From Streptomyces sp. NBC_01454 (GTDB lineage: Bacteria > Actinomycetota > Actinomycetes > Streptomycetales > Streptomycetaceae): DNA of 64,000 bases. Made by a program: the position numbers and the translations under genes. The DNA lies in contig NZ_CP109460.1 in assembly GCF_036227565.1 (NCBI RefSeq), positions 4,154,001-4,218,000 on the forward strand. Reading direction: 5' to 3'. Below the pieces are notes generated by a model. It searched no databases. It worked only from the letters and a program-made list of their open reading frames with translations, and had not been told where the DNA came from. This document shows, piece after piece, positions 55,691-63,821 of the stretch; positions within the stretch are counted from its first letter, which is position 1, and the number at the start of each line of letters is the position of its first letter.

Positions 55691-57229
55691 CTATTCCTGT
55701 GCCCGGAAATCCGGTCCGATCGTCAGCGTCACCGCGCCCGCCGCCGCACTGGCCGACTCCGTGGCCCTGGTCCCCGGGAGGCGCGCGGCGAGCACCTCGC
55801 TCTGGGTCTTGAGCGCGGCGGGGTAGCTGACGGTGGTCTTGTCCGTCGCCGGGCCGTTGCCGGTGCCGACGACGGTGAAGCCCAGCTTGCGCAGCTGCTC
55901 GGCGGCGGAGGCGGCCCGGCCGGGGGTGCCCGTGCCGTTGAGCACGCGGACCTGCACGGCGTGCGCGGTCACCGGGTTCTTGGCGGCCTCGGCGAGCTTC
56001 TTCTTCCCGGCGGCGCCGAGCTCCCGGTCGTGGGCGATGTCGCTGAACAGCTGGGCGGCCTGCGGGTATTGCCAGACCACATTGGCCTTGTCGGTGGGGA
56101 CGTCGGCCTCGCGGTAGTAGTTGGGGACGGTCACGAAGGTGAGCCGGTCGGAGGGGATGTCCTTGACGGTCGAGGCCAGGTCGTAGAGCGGCTTGAGACC
56201 GGCCAGTTCCTTGTCGGTGGTGAGGGACTTGGTGGCCGAGTCCAGGAAGTCGTAGAGCTCGCCGGGGCTGGTGAGCTTGGCCTGTGCCTTGGCGCCCAGG
56301 GCCTTCATGAACTCCTGCTGGCGGCCGATCCGGCCGAGGTCGGAGCCGTCGCCGACGCTGTAGCGGGTGCGGACGTAGCCGAGGGCCTTCTCGTCCCGGA
56401 CGGTCTGGCAGCCCGCGTCCAGGTCCACATGGGCCTTCTTGTCGTGGATGGCGTGCTTGGGGCAGACCTCTATGCCGCCCAGGGCGTTGACCATGCCCTT
56501 GAAGCCCTGGAAGTCGACCGAGGTGAAGTGGTCGATGCGCAGCCCGGTGTTCTTCTCGACGGTCTTGATGGTGCAGGCCGCGGCCTTGCCGATGTTGCCG
56601 GAGTCCCCGCCGATCGAGAACGCTTCGTTGATCTTGAAGTGGTGCGGGGCGGACTGTGAGCCGTTGCCGCGGGTGCAGGCGGGGATCTGCACCCACGAGT
56701 CCCGCGGGAAGGACACCGCGGTGGCCCATTTCCGGTTGGCGGCGATGTGCACCACCATCAGCGTGTCCGACTGCATGGTGGTCAGGCCCTTGCCGTATTT
56801 GGCATTGGCGCCGGCCCGGCTGTCGGAGCCGACGACCAGGATGTTCTTGGAGCCGGGGCTGAGGTTGACCGGCCGGGCACCGTCGACGCCGATGTCCGCG
56901 CCGTGGATGTTGCCGTCCAGGTGCTGGTAGACCCACGCCCCGACGCCGGCCGTGCAGAGCAGCAGCACGCCGAGCGTGCCGGCGGTCCAGGCGACGATGC
57001 GGCCGCGGCGGGTCATCCGCACCTTCTCCGGCCGGCCCGCCTTCCGGGAGCCGCCGGCGGACCGGCCGCCGGACCTGCCGGCCGGGTCGGCGGGCCTGCG
57101 GCGCGAGGAGGCGCCGGACGCGCGGGAGCCGCCGGGGCCGCGGGAGCCGTCACCGGCGGCCGGGGGCGAGCCGGTGGCGCCACCGGTGCCCCGCCGGGCC
57201 GTCTGCTGGTGCCTCTGCCTGTCATGCAC
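55691..57229 (-). CDS. LCP (LytR-CpsA-Psr) family cell-wall ligase with LytR_C domain
   Basis: A 512-aa membrane protein. The N-terminal cytosolic segment (1 to about 78) is Arg/Gly/Pro-rich and disordered, followed by one transmembrane helix (about 79-101). The extracytoplasmic LCP domain (about 130-340) has NILVVGSDSRAG, FPRDSWVQIPA and YVRTRYSVGDGSDLGRIGRQ (substrate Arg residues). The LytR_C domain occupies about 415-510. LCP enzymes transfer glycopolymers from lipid carriers to peptidoglycan. The start is GTG 57229. ATG 57016 with GGAGAAGG just upstream would remove the disordered tail and is a plausible alternative. Confidence 0.88.
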   Translation of the reverse strand: MHDRQRHQQTARRGTGGATGSPPAAGDGSRGPGGSRASGASSRRRPADPAGRSGGRSAGGSRKAGRPEKVRMTRRGRIVAWTAGTLGVLLLCTAGVGAWVYQHLDGNIHGADIGVDGARPVNLSPGSKNILVVGSDSRAGANAKYGKGLTTMQSDTLMVVHIAANRKWATAVSFPRDSWVQIPACTRGNGSQSAPHHFKINEAFSIGGDSGNIGKAAACTIKTVEKNTGLRIDHFTSVDFQGFKGMVNALGGIEVCPKHAIHDKKAHVDLDAGCQTVRDEKALGYVRTRYSVGDGSDLGRIGRQQEFMKALGAKAQAKLTSPGELYDFLDSATKSLTTDKELAGLKPLYDLASTVKDIPSDRLTFVTVPNYYREADVPTDKANVVWQYPQAAQLFSDIAHDRELGAAGKKKLAEAAKNPVTAHAVQVRVLNGTGTPGRAASAAEQLRKLGFTVVGTGNGPATDKTTVSYPAALKTQSEVLAARLPGTRATESASAAAGAVTLTIGPDFRAQE

Positions 57230-57331
57230 GCCGGTGGCCCTTCTGGTCCTTCTGATGCTGCTGATGCGGGTGATGCCGTACGGGGGAGGAGACGCTCGCG
57301 GCGGCCGGCCGGGCCGGCGAGGGGGAGCGGG

Positions 57332-57580
57332 TCAGAGGCCGGTGCTGGGCAGGAGCAGGATCGACTCGGGGTCGTAACGCAGCCACTGCGGGCACGCACC
57401 GCCGGGCAGCGTCCGCAGCCGGCACCACAACTCGCCCGCCCCGTCCGTCCACCAGGCATTGATCCGGCCCAACGTCCATCCGCCGTCCGGGTATTGGACC
57501 TCCACCGGCTGATAGACCCATCGCACCTCCGCCTCTGGAGGCGGGCAGTCCCAGGTCAGGAGTCCGCACCTCGTCGCCAT
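57332..57580 (-). CDS. Small Trp/Cys-containing hypothetical protein
   Basis: An 82-aa soluble protein with Trp- and Pro-rich sequence (ATRCGLLTWDCPPPEAEVRW, then PDGGWTLGRINAWW and YDPESILLLP) and several cysteines. No family recognised. ATG 57580 is chosen because GGAGGGGG precedes it; the open frame continues upstream to 57673, across two inverted repeats that look like operator sequences. Its product could bind metal or nucleic acid, but this is conjecture. Confidence 0.6.
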   Translation of the reverse strand: MATRCGLLTWDCPPPEAEVRWVYQPVEVQYPDGGWTLGRINAWWTDGAGELWCRLRTLPGGACPQWLRYDPESILLLPSTGL

Positions 57581-57600
57581 CTCCCCCTCCGGACGCGCCT

Positions 57601-57619
57601 GTTGCGCAGTGCGCGCAAC
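57601..57619. promoter_or_regulatory. 19-bp perfect-arm inverted repeat
   Basis: GTTGCGC and GCGCAAC (7 bp, perfect) separated by AGTGC, about 21 bp upstream of the 82-aa gene start. Position is consistent with an operator or a 5' untranslated hairpin. Confidence 0.6.
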
Positions 57620-57631
57620 TGTACCGGGAAG

Positions 57632-57649
57632 TTCTACAGTCGTGTAGAA
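57632..57649. promoter_or_regulatory. 18-bp TACA-N4-TGTA inverted repeat
   Basis: TTCTACA and TGTAGAA (7 bp, perfect) separated by GTCG, 52 bp upstream of the 82-aa gene. BlaI/CopY/MecI-type repressors bind dyads with TACA...TGTA cores, and a BlaI-family gene lies about 1 kb away in the same orientation. Confidence 0.6.
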
Positions 57650-57722
57650 GGTGCCGGTCATGGGGTGGCGCACGGCGCACTGCGTGGTAGCCGCCCGGTA
57701 CGGGTCATGGGTCAGTGTGCAC

Positions 57723-58688
57723 TCAGAGCGGCGTGGCCGCCTTCAGAACGACGAACAGCGCGACCGCTGCGTTGAGCGCGCAGAGCGCGGAGGCGGCGGT
57801 GCCCGCCGCGGCTACCAGGGCCGCCAGGCCCGCCGGGGTCAGCGCCGGCGGCCAGTGGCGGGCCGGCGGCACGGGCCCGAGCAGCGCCGCCACCCGCCGT
57901 GGCACCGGCCCCGGTTCGGGCCCGGCGAAGTGCGCCAGCTCCACCGGCGCCGCGGACCGCGCGATCAGCGCCGCCCGGCCCACCGCACGGGCGGTCAGCC
58001 GCCGGTCGCCCACCACCCGCGCCGCCTCCTCGTCCGCCCAGCGCTCGGTGGCGAAGGCGACGGCCGAACGCAGCGGCAGCAGCAGCGGGTTGACGCAGCC
58101 GGCCAGGCGTACGGCGAGCAGTGCCCGGTGGTGACGGCAGGAAAGGTGGGCGCGCTCATGGGCGAACAGCGCGCGGACCTCGTCCTCGTCCAGGCTGTGC
58201 AGCATCCCGCGGGAGACCGCGATCCGGCCGGGCCGGGCGGGGCGCCCGGGCCGGGCGCCGATGCCGGGCACGGCGTAGGCGTACGGAGCGTCGTCCGGCA
58301 GCACCGTGGGGTCGGCGCCGGCCGGCAGCACGTCCAGTGCGCGGTGGGTGCGGGCCCGGACGCGGTGGTGCCGGCGCAGCGTGGCGCCGCACACGGTGAG
58401 CGCCGCGGCCAGCAGCGGGATCGCGGCGGCGCCGGCGACCTCGGCGAACGGGACCGCGGCCCGCACTTCCGGGTCCGACCAGCGGTCGGGCAGCGGGTTG
58501 CCGGGCAGCTGGGCGGTGCCGACCACCACCAGCAGTCCCAGGCAGAGCGTGCTGCACAGCCCGAGGACCGCGGCGAGCAGGGTCAGCAGCCGGGTGGTGG
58601 CCCGCGGATGGAGGTGCTGCTCCGCGAGCCGGGCGATCGGCAGGGCGGTGAGCGGCAGGACGAGCGGCAGGAACACGAAGACGCCCAC
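57723..58688 (-). CDS. M56-family membrane metalloprotease (BlaR1-like)
   Basis: A 321-aa integral membrane zinc protease. Hydrophobic helices: about 1-20, 33-60 and 80-105 before the catalytic domain, with one or two after it. The zinc motif HExxH appears as FAHERAHLSCRHH (about 174-186), preceded by RIAVSRGMLHSLDEDEVRALF. M56 proteases usually cleave a partner BlaI repressor upon a signal. It begins with GTG, 3 bp after the BlaI stop. The sensor domain typical of BlaR1 is absent, so the signal is unknown. Confidence 0.87.
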   Translation of the reverse strand: MGVFVFLPLVLPLTALPIARLAEQHLHPRATTRLLTLLAAVLGLCSTLCLGLLVVVGTAQLPGNPLPDRWSDPEVRAAVPFAEVAGAAAIPLLAAALTVCGATLRRHHRVRARTHRALDVLPAGADPTVLPDDAPYAYAVPGIGARPGRPARPGRIAVSRGMLHSLDEDEVRALFAHERAHLSCRHHRALLAVRLAGCVNPLLLPLRSAVAFATERWADEEAARVVGDRRLTARAVGRAALIARSAAPVELAHFAGPEPGPVPRRVAALLGPVPPARHWPPALTPAGLAALVAAAGTAASALCALNAAVALFVVLKAATPL

Positions 58689-58691
58689 CGG

Positions 58692-59180
58692 TCAGCCTCC
58701 GCGTGCTTCGTCCGTGCCGGGGGCCTCGTCCGCGGCGCGGTCCAGGAGGGCGCGCAGCAGCTGCTCGTCCTGTGCGGAGAGGGTGGAGACGAAGCTGGTC
58801 AGGACGGCGTCCCGGTCTGGTTCGCCGTCCAGGACGCGGCGCATCCGCAGGGCGGCGAGCCCGGCCTCGTCGGCGGCCGGACTCCAGAGGTAGGCGCGGC
58901 CGGACCGCTCGCGGGTGACGGCCTGCTTGGCGTGCAGCCGGGACAGGATCGTCATCACGGTCGTGTACGCGAGGTCGCCGCCGAGCCGTTCCTGGACCCA
59001 GGCGGCGCCGGCCGGGCCCGGCGCGCGGTGCAGCGCGGCCAGCACCTGGGCCTCCAGCTGGCCCTGCCCGCGACGGCGGGCGCGCTCCGGTCCGCCACCG
59101 CCGCACTCCTGCGGTCCCGGCGCGGCCCGGCCGGGCTTCCCCGCACCGCCCGGCGGCCTTCCGAAGGACTTCCCGCCCAT
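58692..59180 (-). CDS. BlaI/MecI/CopY-family transcriptional repressor
   Basis: A 162-aa DNA-binding protein. After an N-terminal disordered Gly/Pro/Arg-rich tail (1-44) is a winged helix (about 47-110: LEAQVLAALHRAPGPAGAAW, YTTVMTILSRLHAKQAVTRE, and RAYLWSP). The C-terminal dimerisation helices contain FVSTLSAQDEQLLRALLD. It usually represses its own operon and others until cleaved by the adjacent M56 protease. ATG 59180 has GGGAGGCG upstream; the in-frame ATG at 59198 lies inside that site. Confidence 0.88.
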   Translation of the reverse strand: MGGKSFGRPPGGAGKPGRAAPGPQECGGGGPERARRRGQGQLEAQVLAALHRAPGPAGAAWVQERLGGDLAYTTVMTILSRLHAKQAVTRERSGRAYLWSPAADEAGLAALRMRRVLDGEPDRDAVLTSFVSTLSAQDEQLLRALLDRAADEAPGTDEARGG

Positions 59181-59500
59181 GCCGTCGCCTCCCGTCACGC
59201 CGGGCGTCCCGCGGGCCGGGACGCCGCAGCATCCTACTGAGCGAGCGCCTCCGGCCGGGGGCGCTCGGCCGCCCCGGAGCCCGCCGCGGCCGCTCCCCGC
59301 CGGCGCACTTCTCCCCTCCCGCCTCCCCTCCGGCGGGATCTTCCGGACCGATGGGAAGGCGGGCCATATCTTGCGATAACTGCCCAGAGCATCCTATAGG
59401 CCCCCGTACAGGGATTCACCGGGCCCACTCGGGGTACCGTGAAAGCACCGGAACACCGAGGAATGCCGAGGGTGACCGAGGTATGCGGTGAGGTGAGCAC

Positions 59501-59728
59501 ATGCAGACGCTGTGGACCGTGGTCGTGCTGCTGGCGCTGGTCGGACTGGGCGTACTGTTCCTGGCCCGGCTCAACGCACAGAACACCGGGCGGATGCCCC
59601 ACCACCGGTACGCGGACTGGAAAGCGTCGAGGCGGCTGCGCAGACAGCAGCAGGCCGAGGCCGCCCGGGGCGGACCGCGCATGGCCGGCCCACCGCCACC
59701 TTCCGGAAAGGCGGGAAGCGACCTGTGA
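59501..59728 (+). CDS. Small membrane protein, desaturase operon
   Basis: A 75-aa protein with one N-terminal hydrophobic helix (about 4-22) then a basic, Gln/Arg-rich cytosolic tail. It is the first gene of a coupled three-gene set: its stop overlaps the GTG of the desaturase gene (GTGA). A ribosome site (GAGGTGAG) precedes ATG 59501. No named family; frequent as a partner of Streptomyces desaturases. Confidence 0.7.
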   Translation: MQTLWTVVVLLALVGLGVLFLARLNAQNTGRMPHHRYADWKASRRLRRQQQAEAARGGPRMAGPPPPSGKAGSDL

Positions 59729-60711
59729 CGTCCGCGGCCCGCGGTGTCCCGCCGGCTCGGGACTACGACGGGATCTCGCCGTTCCCCGACAGCGGCGCCC
59801 CGTCCCCGCCGACCAGTGGCCGCAGGATGTACGTCACGGTGACCGGCATCATCGTCGTCGCCCCCTTCGTCGGGCTGGCCGTCGCGATCCCCCTGCTGTG
59901 GGGCAGCGTCGTGCACCTCACCGACCTCGTGCTGCTGGTGGTCTTCTACGTCATCAGCGGTCTGGGCGTCACCATCGGCTTCCACCGCGGCCTCACCCAC
60001 GGCAGCTACACCGCGACCCCCGTGCTGCGGGTCGCCCTGGCCGTGGCCGGCTCGCTCAGCTTCCAGGGTGACGTCATCGACTGGGTCGCCACCCACCGCC
60101 GCCATCACGCCTTCACCGACCGTCCCGGCGATCCGCACTCCCCCTACCGCTACGGCACCAGCCTGCGCGGTCAGCTGCGCGGACTGGTGCACTCGCACAT
60201 CGGCTGGCTGTTCGGCGACGACCCCACCTCGCACCGCCGCTACGCGCCCGATCTGCTGGCCGACCCCGGTATCCGGGCGGTGGACCGGGCGTTCCCCGTG
60301 CTGTGCCTGCTCACCCTCGGCCTGCCCTTCGCGCTCGGCTGGGCGCTCGGCGGCTCCTGGGTCACCGCGCTGACCGCCCTGCTGTGGGCGGGGTTCATCC
60401 GGATCGCGCTGCTGCACCATGTGACCTGGAGCGTCAATTCGCTCTGCCATGTCATCGGTGAGCGGCCGTTCCGCACCCGCCGCCACGACCGGGCGACCAA
60501 TCTGTGGCCGCTGGCCCTGCTGTCGTTCGGCGAGAGCTGGCACAACCTGCACCACGCCGATCCGACCTGCGCCCGGCACGGCGTCGACCGCGGGCAGCTC
60601 GATGTGTCCGCCGCCGTCATCCGGCTCTTCGAACGCCTCGGCTGGGTGCGGGACGTGCACTGGCCCGACCCCGCGCGGGTGGCGGCCCGCCGTATCGGGA
60701 GCACCGTATGA
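59725..60711 (+). CDS. Acyl-CoA / fatty-acid delta-9-type desaturase
   Basis: A 328-aa membrane di-iron desaturase. Three His boxes are present: HRGLTH (near 86-91), HRRHH (near 124-128) and HNLHH (near 273-277), together coordinating the di-iron centre. Four hydrophobic helices in pairs surround boxes. It introduces a double bond into acyl chains of membrane lipids, with electrons from a reductase and ferredoxin encoded elsewhere. GTG 59725 overlaps the previous stop; its own stop overlaps the DUF5994 start. Confidence 0.92.
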   Translation: MTSAARGVPPARDYDGISPFPDSGAPSPPTSGRRMYVTVTGIIVVAPFVGLAVAIPLLWGSVVHLTDLVLLVVFYVISGLGVTIGFHRGLTHGSYTATPVLRVALAVAGSLSFQGDVIDWVATHRRHHAFTDRPGDPHSPYRYGTSLRGQLRGLVHSHIGWLFGDDPTSHRRYAPDLLADPGIRAVDRAFPVLCLLTLGLPFALGWALGGSWVTALTALLWAGFIRIALLHHVTWSVNSLCHVIGERPFRTRRHDRATNLWPLALLSFGESWHNLHHADPTCARHGVDRGQLDVSAAVIRLFERLGWVRDVHWPDPARVAARRIGSTV

Positions 60712-61142
60712 CCGCCGTCGCCAGAGACCACCCCCAAGCGGCCCCGCACCGGCACCACGCGGCACCGCCCGTCGCCCGCCTGACCTTCGCCCCGCACACC
60801 GATACGGCGCGGCGCATCGACGGTGTCTGGTGGCCCCACTCGGCCGACCTGCTGGCCGAACTCCCCGAGTTGCTGACCGCGTTGCCCTTCGACTGGCCGC
60901 GGATCACCCACGCCACGGTGAACGGCAAGGCCTGGCCCGCGCTCCCGGCCCACATCCTCGTCGAGGGCCATGTGGTGCGCCTGCGCAGAACCGCCGGCCG
61001 TCCCGGGCCGGACACCGTCTGCCTGGTCTCGATGGGCCAGGGCCGCTGGGACCTGCTGATCATTCCGCCCGGCATCCCCGAGCCGACGGGCGTGCGCATG
61101 ATGGCGCAGATGGCGCGCACGGGCGAGCTGACACCGGCCTGA
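60708..61142 (+). CDS. DUF5994 family protein
   Basis: A 144-aa Streptomyces-type DUF5994 protein. Typical text: ARLTFAPHTDTARRIDGVWWPHSADLLAELPELLTAL near the start (read here in short pieces) and WDLLIIPPGIPEPTGVRMM at the end. Function unknown. ATG 60708 overlaps the desaturase stop (ATGA), so it is translationally coupled and may act with it, although DUF5994 genes occur in many contexts. Confidence 0.83.
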   Translation: MTAVARDHPQAAPHRHHAAPPVARLTFAPHTDTARRIDGVWWPHSADLLAELPELLTALPFDWPRITHATVNGKAWPALPAHILVEGHVVRLRRTAGRPGPDTVCLVSMGQGRWDLLIIPPGIPEPTGVRMMAQMARTGELTPA

Positions 61143-61521
61143 GCCCGGCCCCGCCCTGAGCCCGGCTCCTTCCCGGGCCCGGCCATATCCCAGGATTCCG
61201 TCCGGCGCACCCGCCGGCCCCCTGACCGGCGCCGCGGCGCGGTGGATAACCCCGGCCGGCCGGGCGCGCGACCTGCAATCCCTCGCCCCTCGACGGCCGC
61301 GGCTACTGCGTACGGGTGGTGTTCATCAGAAGAACGCCGATCCGGGGGCGTCGGTCCGTGAATCCTCCCATTGCGTACTCATCATAAGAAAACGCAACAG
61401 AAGCGACGCCATCTGAGCGGTGCACCCGGAAGCGGCGCCACTGGAGCGATGCATCACCGGCACGAACGAAGTAGACGCAACGGATCTCTCGGGGAGAGGT
61501 CCTCACCGAAAGTGAGGGGCC
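61143..61521. other. 379-bp intergenic region with direct repeat
   Basis: Lower-GC stretch upstream of the DUF6344-like gene. It contains two 25-bp direct repeats (61400-61453) and the segment TCTCTCGGGGAGAG, a short hairpin. No gene recognised; presumably promoter and leader of the gene starting at 61522. Confidence 0.5.
61400..61453 (+). repeat. Two 25-bp direct repeats, 29-bp period
   Basis: Units at 61400-61424 and 61429-61453 share GAAGCGnCGCCA, GAGCG and TGCA at identical spacing (20 of 25 positions, by my count). The array is about 70-120 nt upstream of the next gene, suitable for a regulator that binds direct repeats. Confidence 0.6.
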
Positions 61522-62073
61522 ATGGCTGCGACCAAGGTCATGAAGTTCTGGGCGGTGTGCCTTGCCGTGCTCGGCAGGCTGCTGGCATCACTGGGTGTCT
61601 CCGCGACCGCCTCGGCGGCGCGCCGGGACGCCGCACTGTACGAGCGGACACCGGGCAAGGAGAGCGCGGGCAGCGAGGCCCCGGGCGCCGGAGTCCCCGA
61701 GGCGGTGGGCTGCGGCGCATCGGACCGGCCGGGAGCAGGGTCCCCGTCCGTGCCCGCTCCGCGCGGCGTACCGCTGTACGGCCAGGCCGGCTCATCAGGG
61801 CGGCGCAGGTTCCCGCGGCCCGAGCTGCCGCCGACGATCAAGCAGCGCATCCTCGCCGAGGCGCACGGCACCTCACCCGGCATGCGCAGCCGTCGCACCT
61901 ACACGGCCGATCCGCTGACGACCGACGACTGCGCCGACCAGGACGCGACCGCGCCGGCCACCGCCACGCCTGCCGACGCCCACGCCGAGGCCCACGCCTC
62001 CGCCGACGCCCACGCACGCGGTGCGGTCATCCCGGCGGCCCGCAATCGTGCGCACACCGCTGGCGTCATCTGA
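61522..62073 (+). CDS. DUF6344-like secreted protein
   Basis: A 183-aa protein. The N-terminus MAATKVMKFWAVCLAVLGRL with a hydrophobic core to about residue 33 (TASAARR) is the DUF6344 start, acting as signal or anchor. The mature part is low in complexity, with RRRFPRPELPPTIKQRI (a conserved-looking segment) and an Ala/Asp/His-rich tail. Family role unknown. GAGGGGCC precedes ATG 61522. Assignment of the family is from the N-terminal sequence, moderate certainty. Confidence 0.6.
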   Translation: MAATKVMKFWAVCLAVLGRLLASLGVSATASAARRDAALYERTPGKESAGSEAPGAGVPEAVGCGASDRPGAGSPSVPAPRGVPLYGQAGSSGRRRFPRPELPPTIKQRILAEAHGTSPGMRSRRTYTADPLTTDDCADQDATAPATATPADAHAEAHASADAHARGAVIPAARNRAHTAGVI

Positions 62074-62085
62074 CCTCAGATTTTT

Positions 62086-62151
62086 CGATGGCTCGATGGC
62101 TCGATGGCTCGATGGCTCTGACGGCTCTGATGGCTCTGACGGTTCTGACAA
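62086..62151 (+). repeat. 8-bp and 9-bp tandem repeats
   Basis: Four exact copies of CGATGGCT (62086-62117), then four 9-bp units of the type CTCTGAnGG (62116-62151). Starts 12 bp after the DUF6344-like stop codon. Likely slippage-prone, hence variable between strains. Confidence 0.85.
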
Positions 62152-62374
62152 GGACGGTCAAGGGACGCACAAGGCGTGTGACAGCTCCGCGCCGAGGAGA
62201 GTGGTTACCGGTCACCGGCACGATCCACCGGAAGCACACCGGCGTGGACCTCTGGAGCAGCTCCGGAGGGGAGATCCACCGGCCGGTCCGGCAGCGGATC
62301 CCGAGGCGGGCTCCCGTAGCGGAGCCGGACGACGGACCAGCAGCCCAAGCAACGCAAAAGCAGACGTAGAAACT

Positions 62375-62478
62375 GACGCAGACGCAGACGCAGACACAGA
62401 GGCGGAACTGACGTAGAGGCAGACCTGACACCGACGCAGGAACCGACGCAGGAACTGACGCAGGAACCGACGCAGACG
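62375..62478 (+). repeat. 6-bp and 12-bp tandem repeats abutting parS
   Basis: Three exact GACGCA units (62375-62392) with degenerate followers. After a gap come four 12-bp units of the type CCGACGCAGGAA at 62431, 62443, 62455 and 62467, which end exactly where the parS 16-mer begins (62479). Confidence 0.85.
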
Positions 62479-62494
62479 TGTTCCACGTGAAACA
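62479..62494. other. parS: parS (ParB binding site) 4
   Basis: TGTTCCACGTGAAACA fits the canonical bacterial parS TGTTnCACGTGAAACA exactly. It differs from the other three sites by one base in the 14-bp core. It is placed right at the end of a 12-bp tandem-repeat tract. Confidence 0.85.
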
Positions 62495-63173
62495 TCCGCA
62501 GACGCTGAACCACCCGGAACAGCCGGTCCACGGACAGACCTGAACGACCCGTATCACGCCCGGAGTTCGACGGCCCAGCCCCCACGGGGCGCCGGTCCCG
62601 GACCCTCCCCAGCTCCAGCCCGAGAACCGCACGCAGCGCTTGCGTAGCGGGATTTCCGTGGGTGACGAGCGGGAAGTGGTCGACGGCATGACCGCGCAGG
62701 GCTGTGCGGACTCCCGCCAGGCGCGCGGTGCGCCGCAGCCGTCAGAGACGGCGCGCGCTCCCGACGCGACCGCGACGTGCGGTGCGGGACACCAGGGTCG
62801 GTGCGCGGCTGTCGGCACACGCGCCGGACTCCGAGGAGCTCGGCGTACCCCGCCGCGATCCCGTCCGAGGGCCCCGACGACGCCGTCGCGGCACTCAGCT
62901 CCCCGCCGCATGCTGCGCCGCCGCACACCCCGTACGAGGCGCTGCCCGCACCCGCGGGACGCCACCTGCCCCAGCCTGGCTGCCCCCGCGGCGGCCGCCG
63001 TCCGCCGTTCCGGTCCGCCCGTGGCTGCCGCGCGCCCACCCGGGTGAAACACCCGCATGTCGCGCTCCTCAAGCATGCCAAAAACCATATTGCCGGGTTA
63101 GTTGGTGCGTGCCCACCGGTCGTGGCGAGTCACTCCGTCACGGCGTTGCCGGAGCACAGCGGAGGAAACCGTC

Positions 63174-63821
63174 ATGCCGTCGCACCTAGCCAAACGGTCC
63201 GTCGAAACGCTGCTGTCCGTGCTGCTGGTCATGCTGGGCGTCCTCGGCCTCGCCGGCCGGGGCGCCGCCGTGTCCGGCGCGCCCGCCGGTCCACCGGACC
63301 CCGACTGGGAGCGCATCGCCGCCTGCGAGAGCAGCGGCCGCTGGCACATCAACACCGGAAACGGCTACCACGGCGGTCTGCAGATCGACCTCGCCACCTG
63401 GCGCGCGTACGGAGGCGACCGCTTCGCCCCGCGTGCCGACCTCGCCAGCCGCGCCCAGCAGATCGCCGTCGGTGAGCGCATCGTCCGCGACCGCGGCCTG
63501 TCGGCCTGGCCGAACTGCGCCCGGGTGACCTCGGCGAGCGACCGTACCGCCCCCGCCGACCAGGAGGCCCCCGCGGCCGCCCCGGATCGCCGGCAGGCCA
63601 CCCCGGCCCCGCACCAGGGGCCCACCACCCGCAGCCTCCGGTCCGTCGCCGGACCCGCCGCCCGCACCTATGTGGTGCGCCCCGGTGACTGCCTTTCCGT
63701 CGTCGCCGCGCGCGCCCATGTCCCGGGCGGCACCAAGGCGCTGTACGACCTGAACAAGGACACCCTGGAGCAGGGCCCGGACCACATTCATCCGGGCCAG
63801 CGGCTGCTGCTGCGACCCTAG
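63174..63821 (+). CDS. Resuscitation-promoting-factor-like transglycosylase with LysM
   Basis: A 215-aa secreted muralytic enzyme. The signal peptide is about 1-38. The Rpf domain (about 43-115) contains WERIAACESSGRWHINTGNG with the catalytic Glu (in ACESSG), GLQIDLATWRAYGG and QIAVGERIVRDRGLSAWPNC; the two cysteines are conserved. A Pro/Ala linker leads to a LysM domain (about 163-215: YVVRPGDCLSVVAARAHVPG). It cleaves peptidoglycan glycan chains and aids spore germination and growth resumption. ATG 63174 has GGAGGAAA upstream. Confidence 0.92.
   Translation: MPSHLAKRSVETLLSVLLVMLGVLGLAGRGAAVSGAPAGPPDPDWERIAACESSGRWHINTGNGYHGGLQIDLATWRAYGGDRFAPRADLASRAQQIAVGERIVRDRGLSAWPNCARVTSASDRTAPADQEAPAAAPDRRQATPAPHQGPTTRSLRSVAGPAARTYVVRPGDCLSVVAARAHVPGGTKALYDLNKDTLEQGPDHIHPGQRLLLRP

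Larger units (their letters stand above)
62074..63173. other. 1.1-kb noncoding region with tandem repeats and parS
   Basis: Between the DUF6344-like gene and the rpf-like gene. It contains two tandem-repeat tracts (62086-62151 and 62375-62478) and a canonical parS (62479-62494). The remainder (62500-63170) has open frames on both strands without family resemblance. No ydaO-type c-di-AMP leader, which precedes some Streptomyces rpf genes, was recognised. Confidence 0.5.

Noticed and set aside
62089..62369. Plus-strand frame beginning MARWLDGSMALTALM
   Set aside because: Begins within the 8-bp tandem repeats and shows no domain; a different frame through the same DNA is equally open. Left as noncoding.
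62066..63088. Minus-strand frame of about 340 codons in the repeat-rich gap
   Set aside because: Contains repeat-derived runs (ASVPASVPASV, CVCVCV), unlike real Streptomyces proteins; no ribosome site or homology.
63080..63173. Possible ydaO-type c-di-AMP riboswitch before the rpf-like gene
   Set aside because: Such leaders precede some Streptomyces rpf genes, but I could not match the conserved core here.
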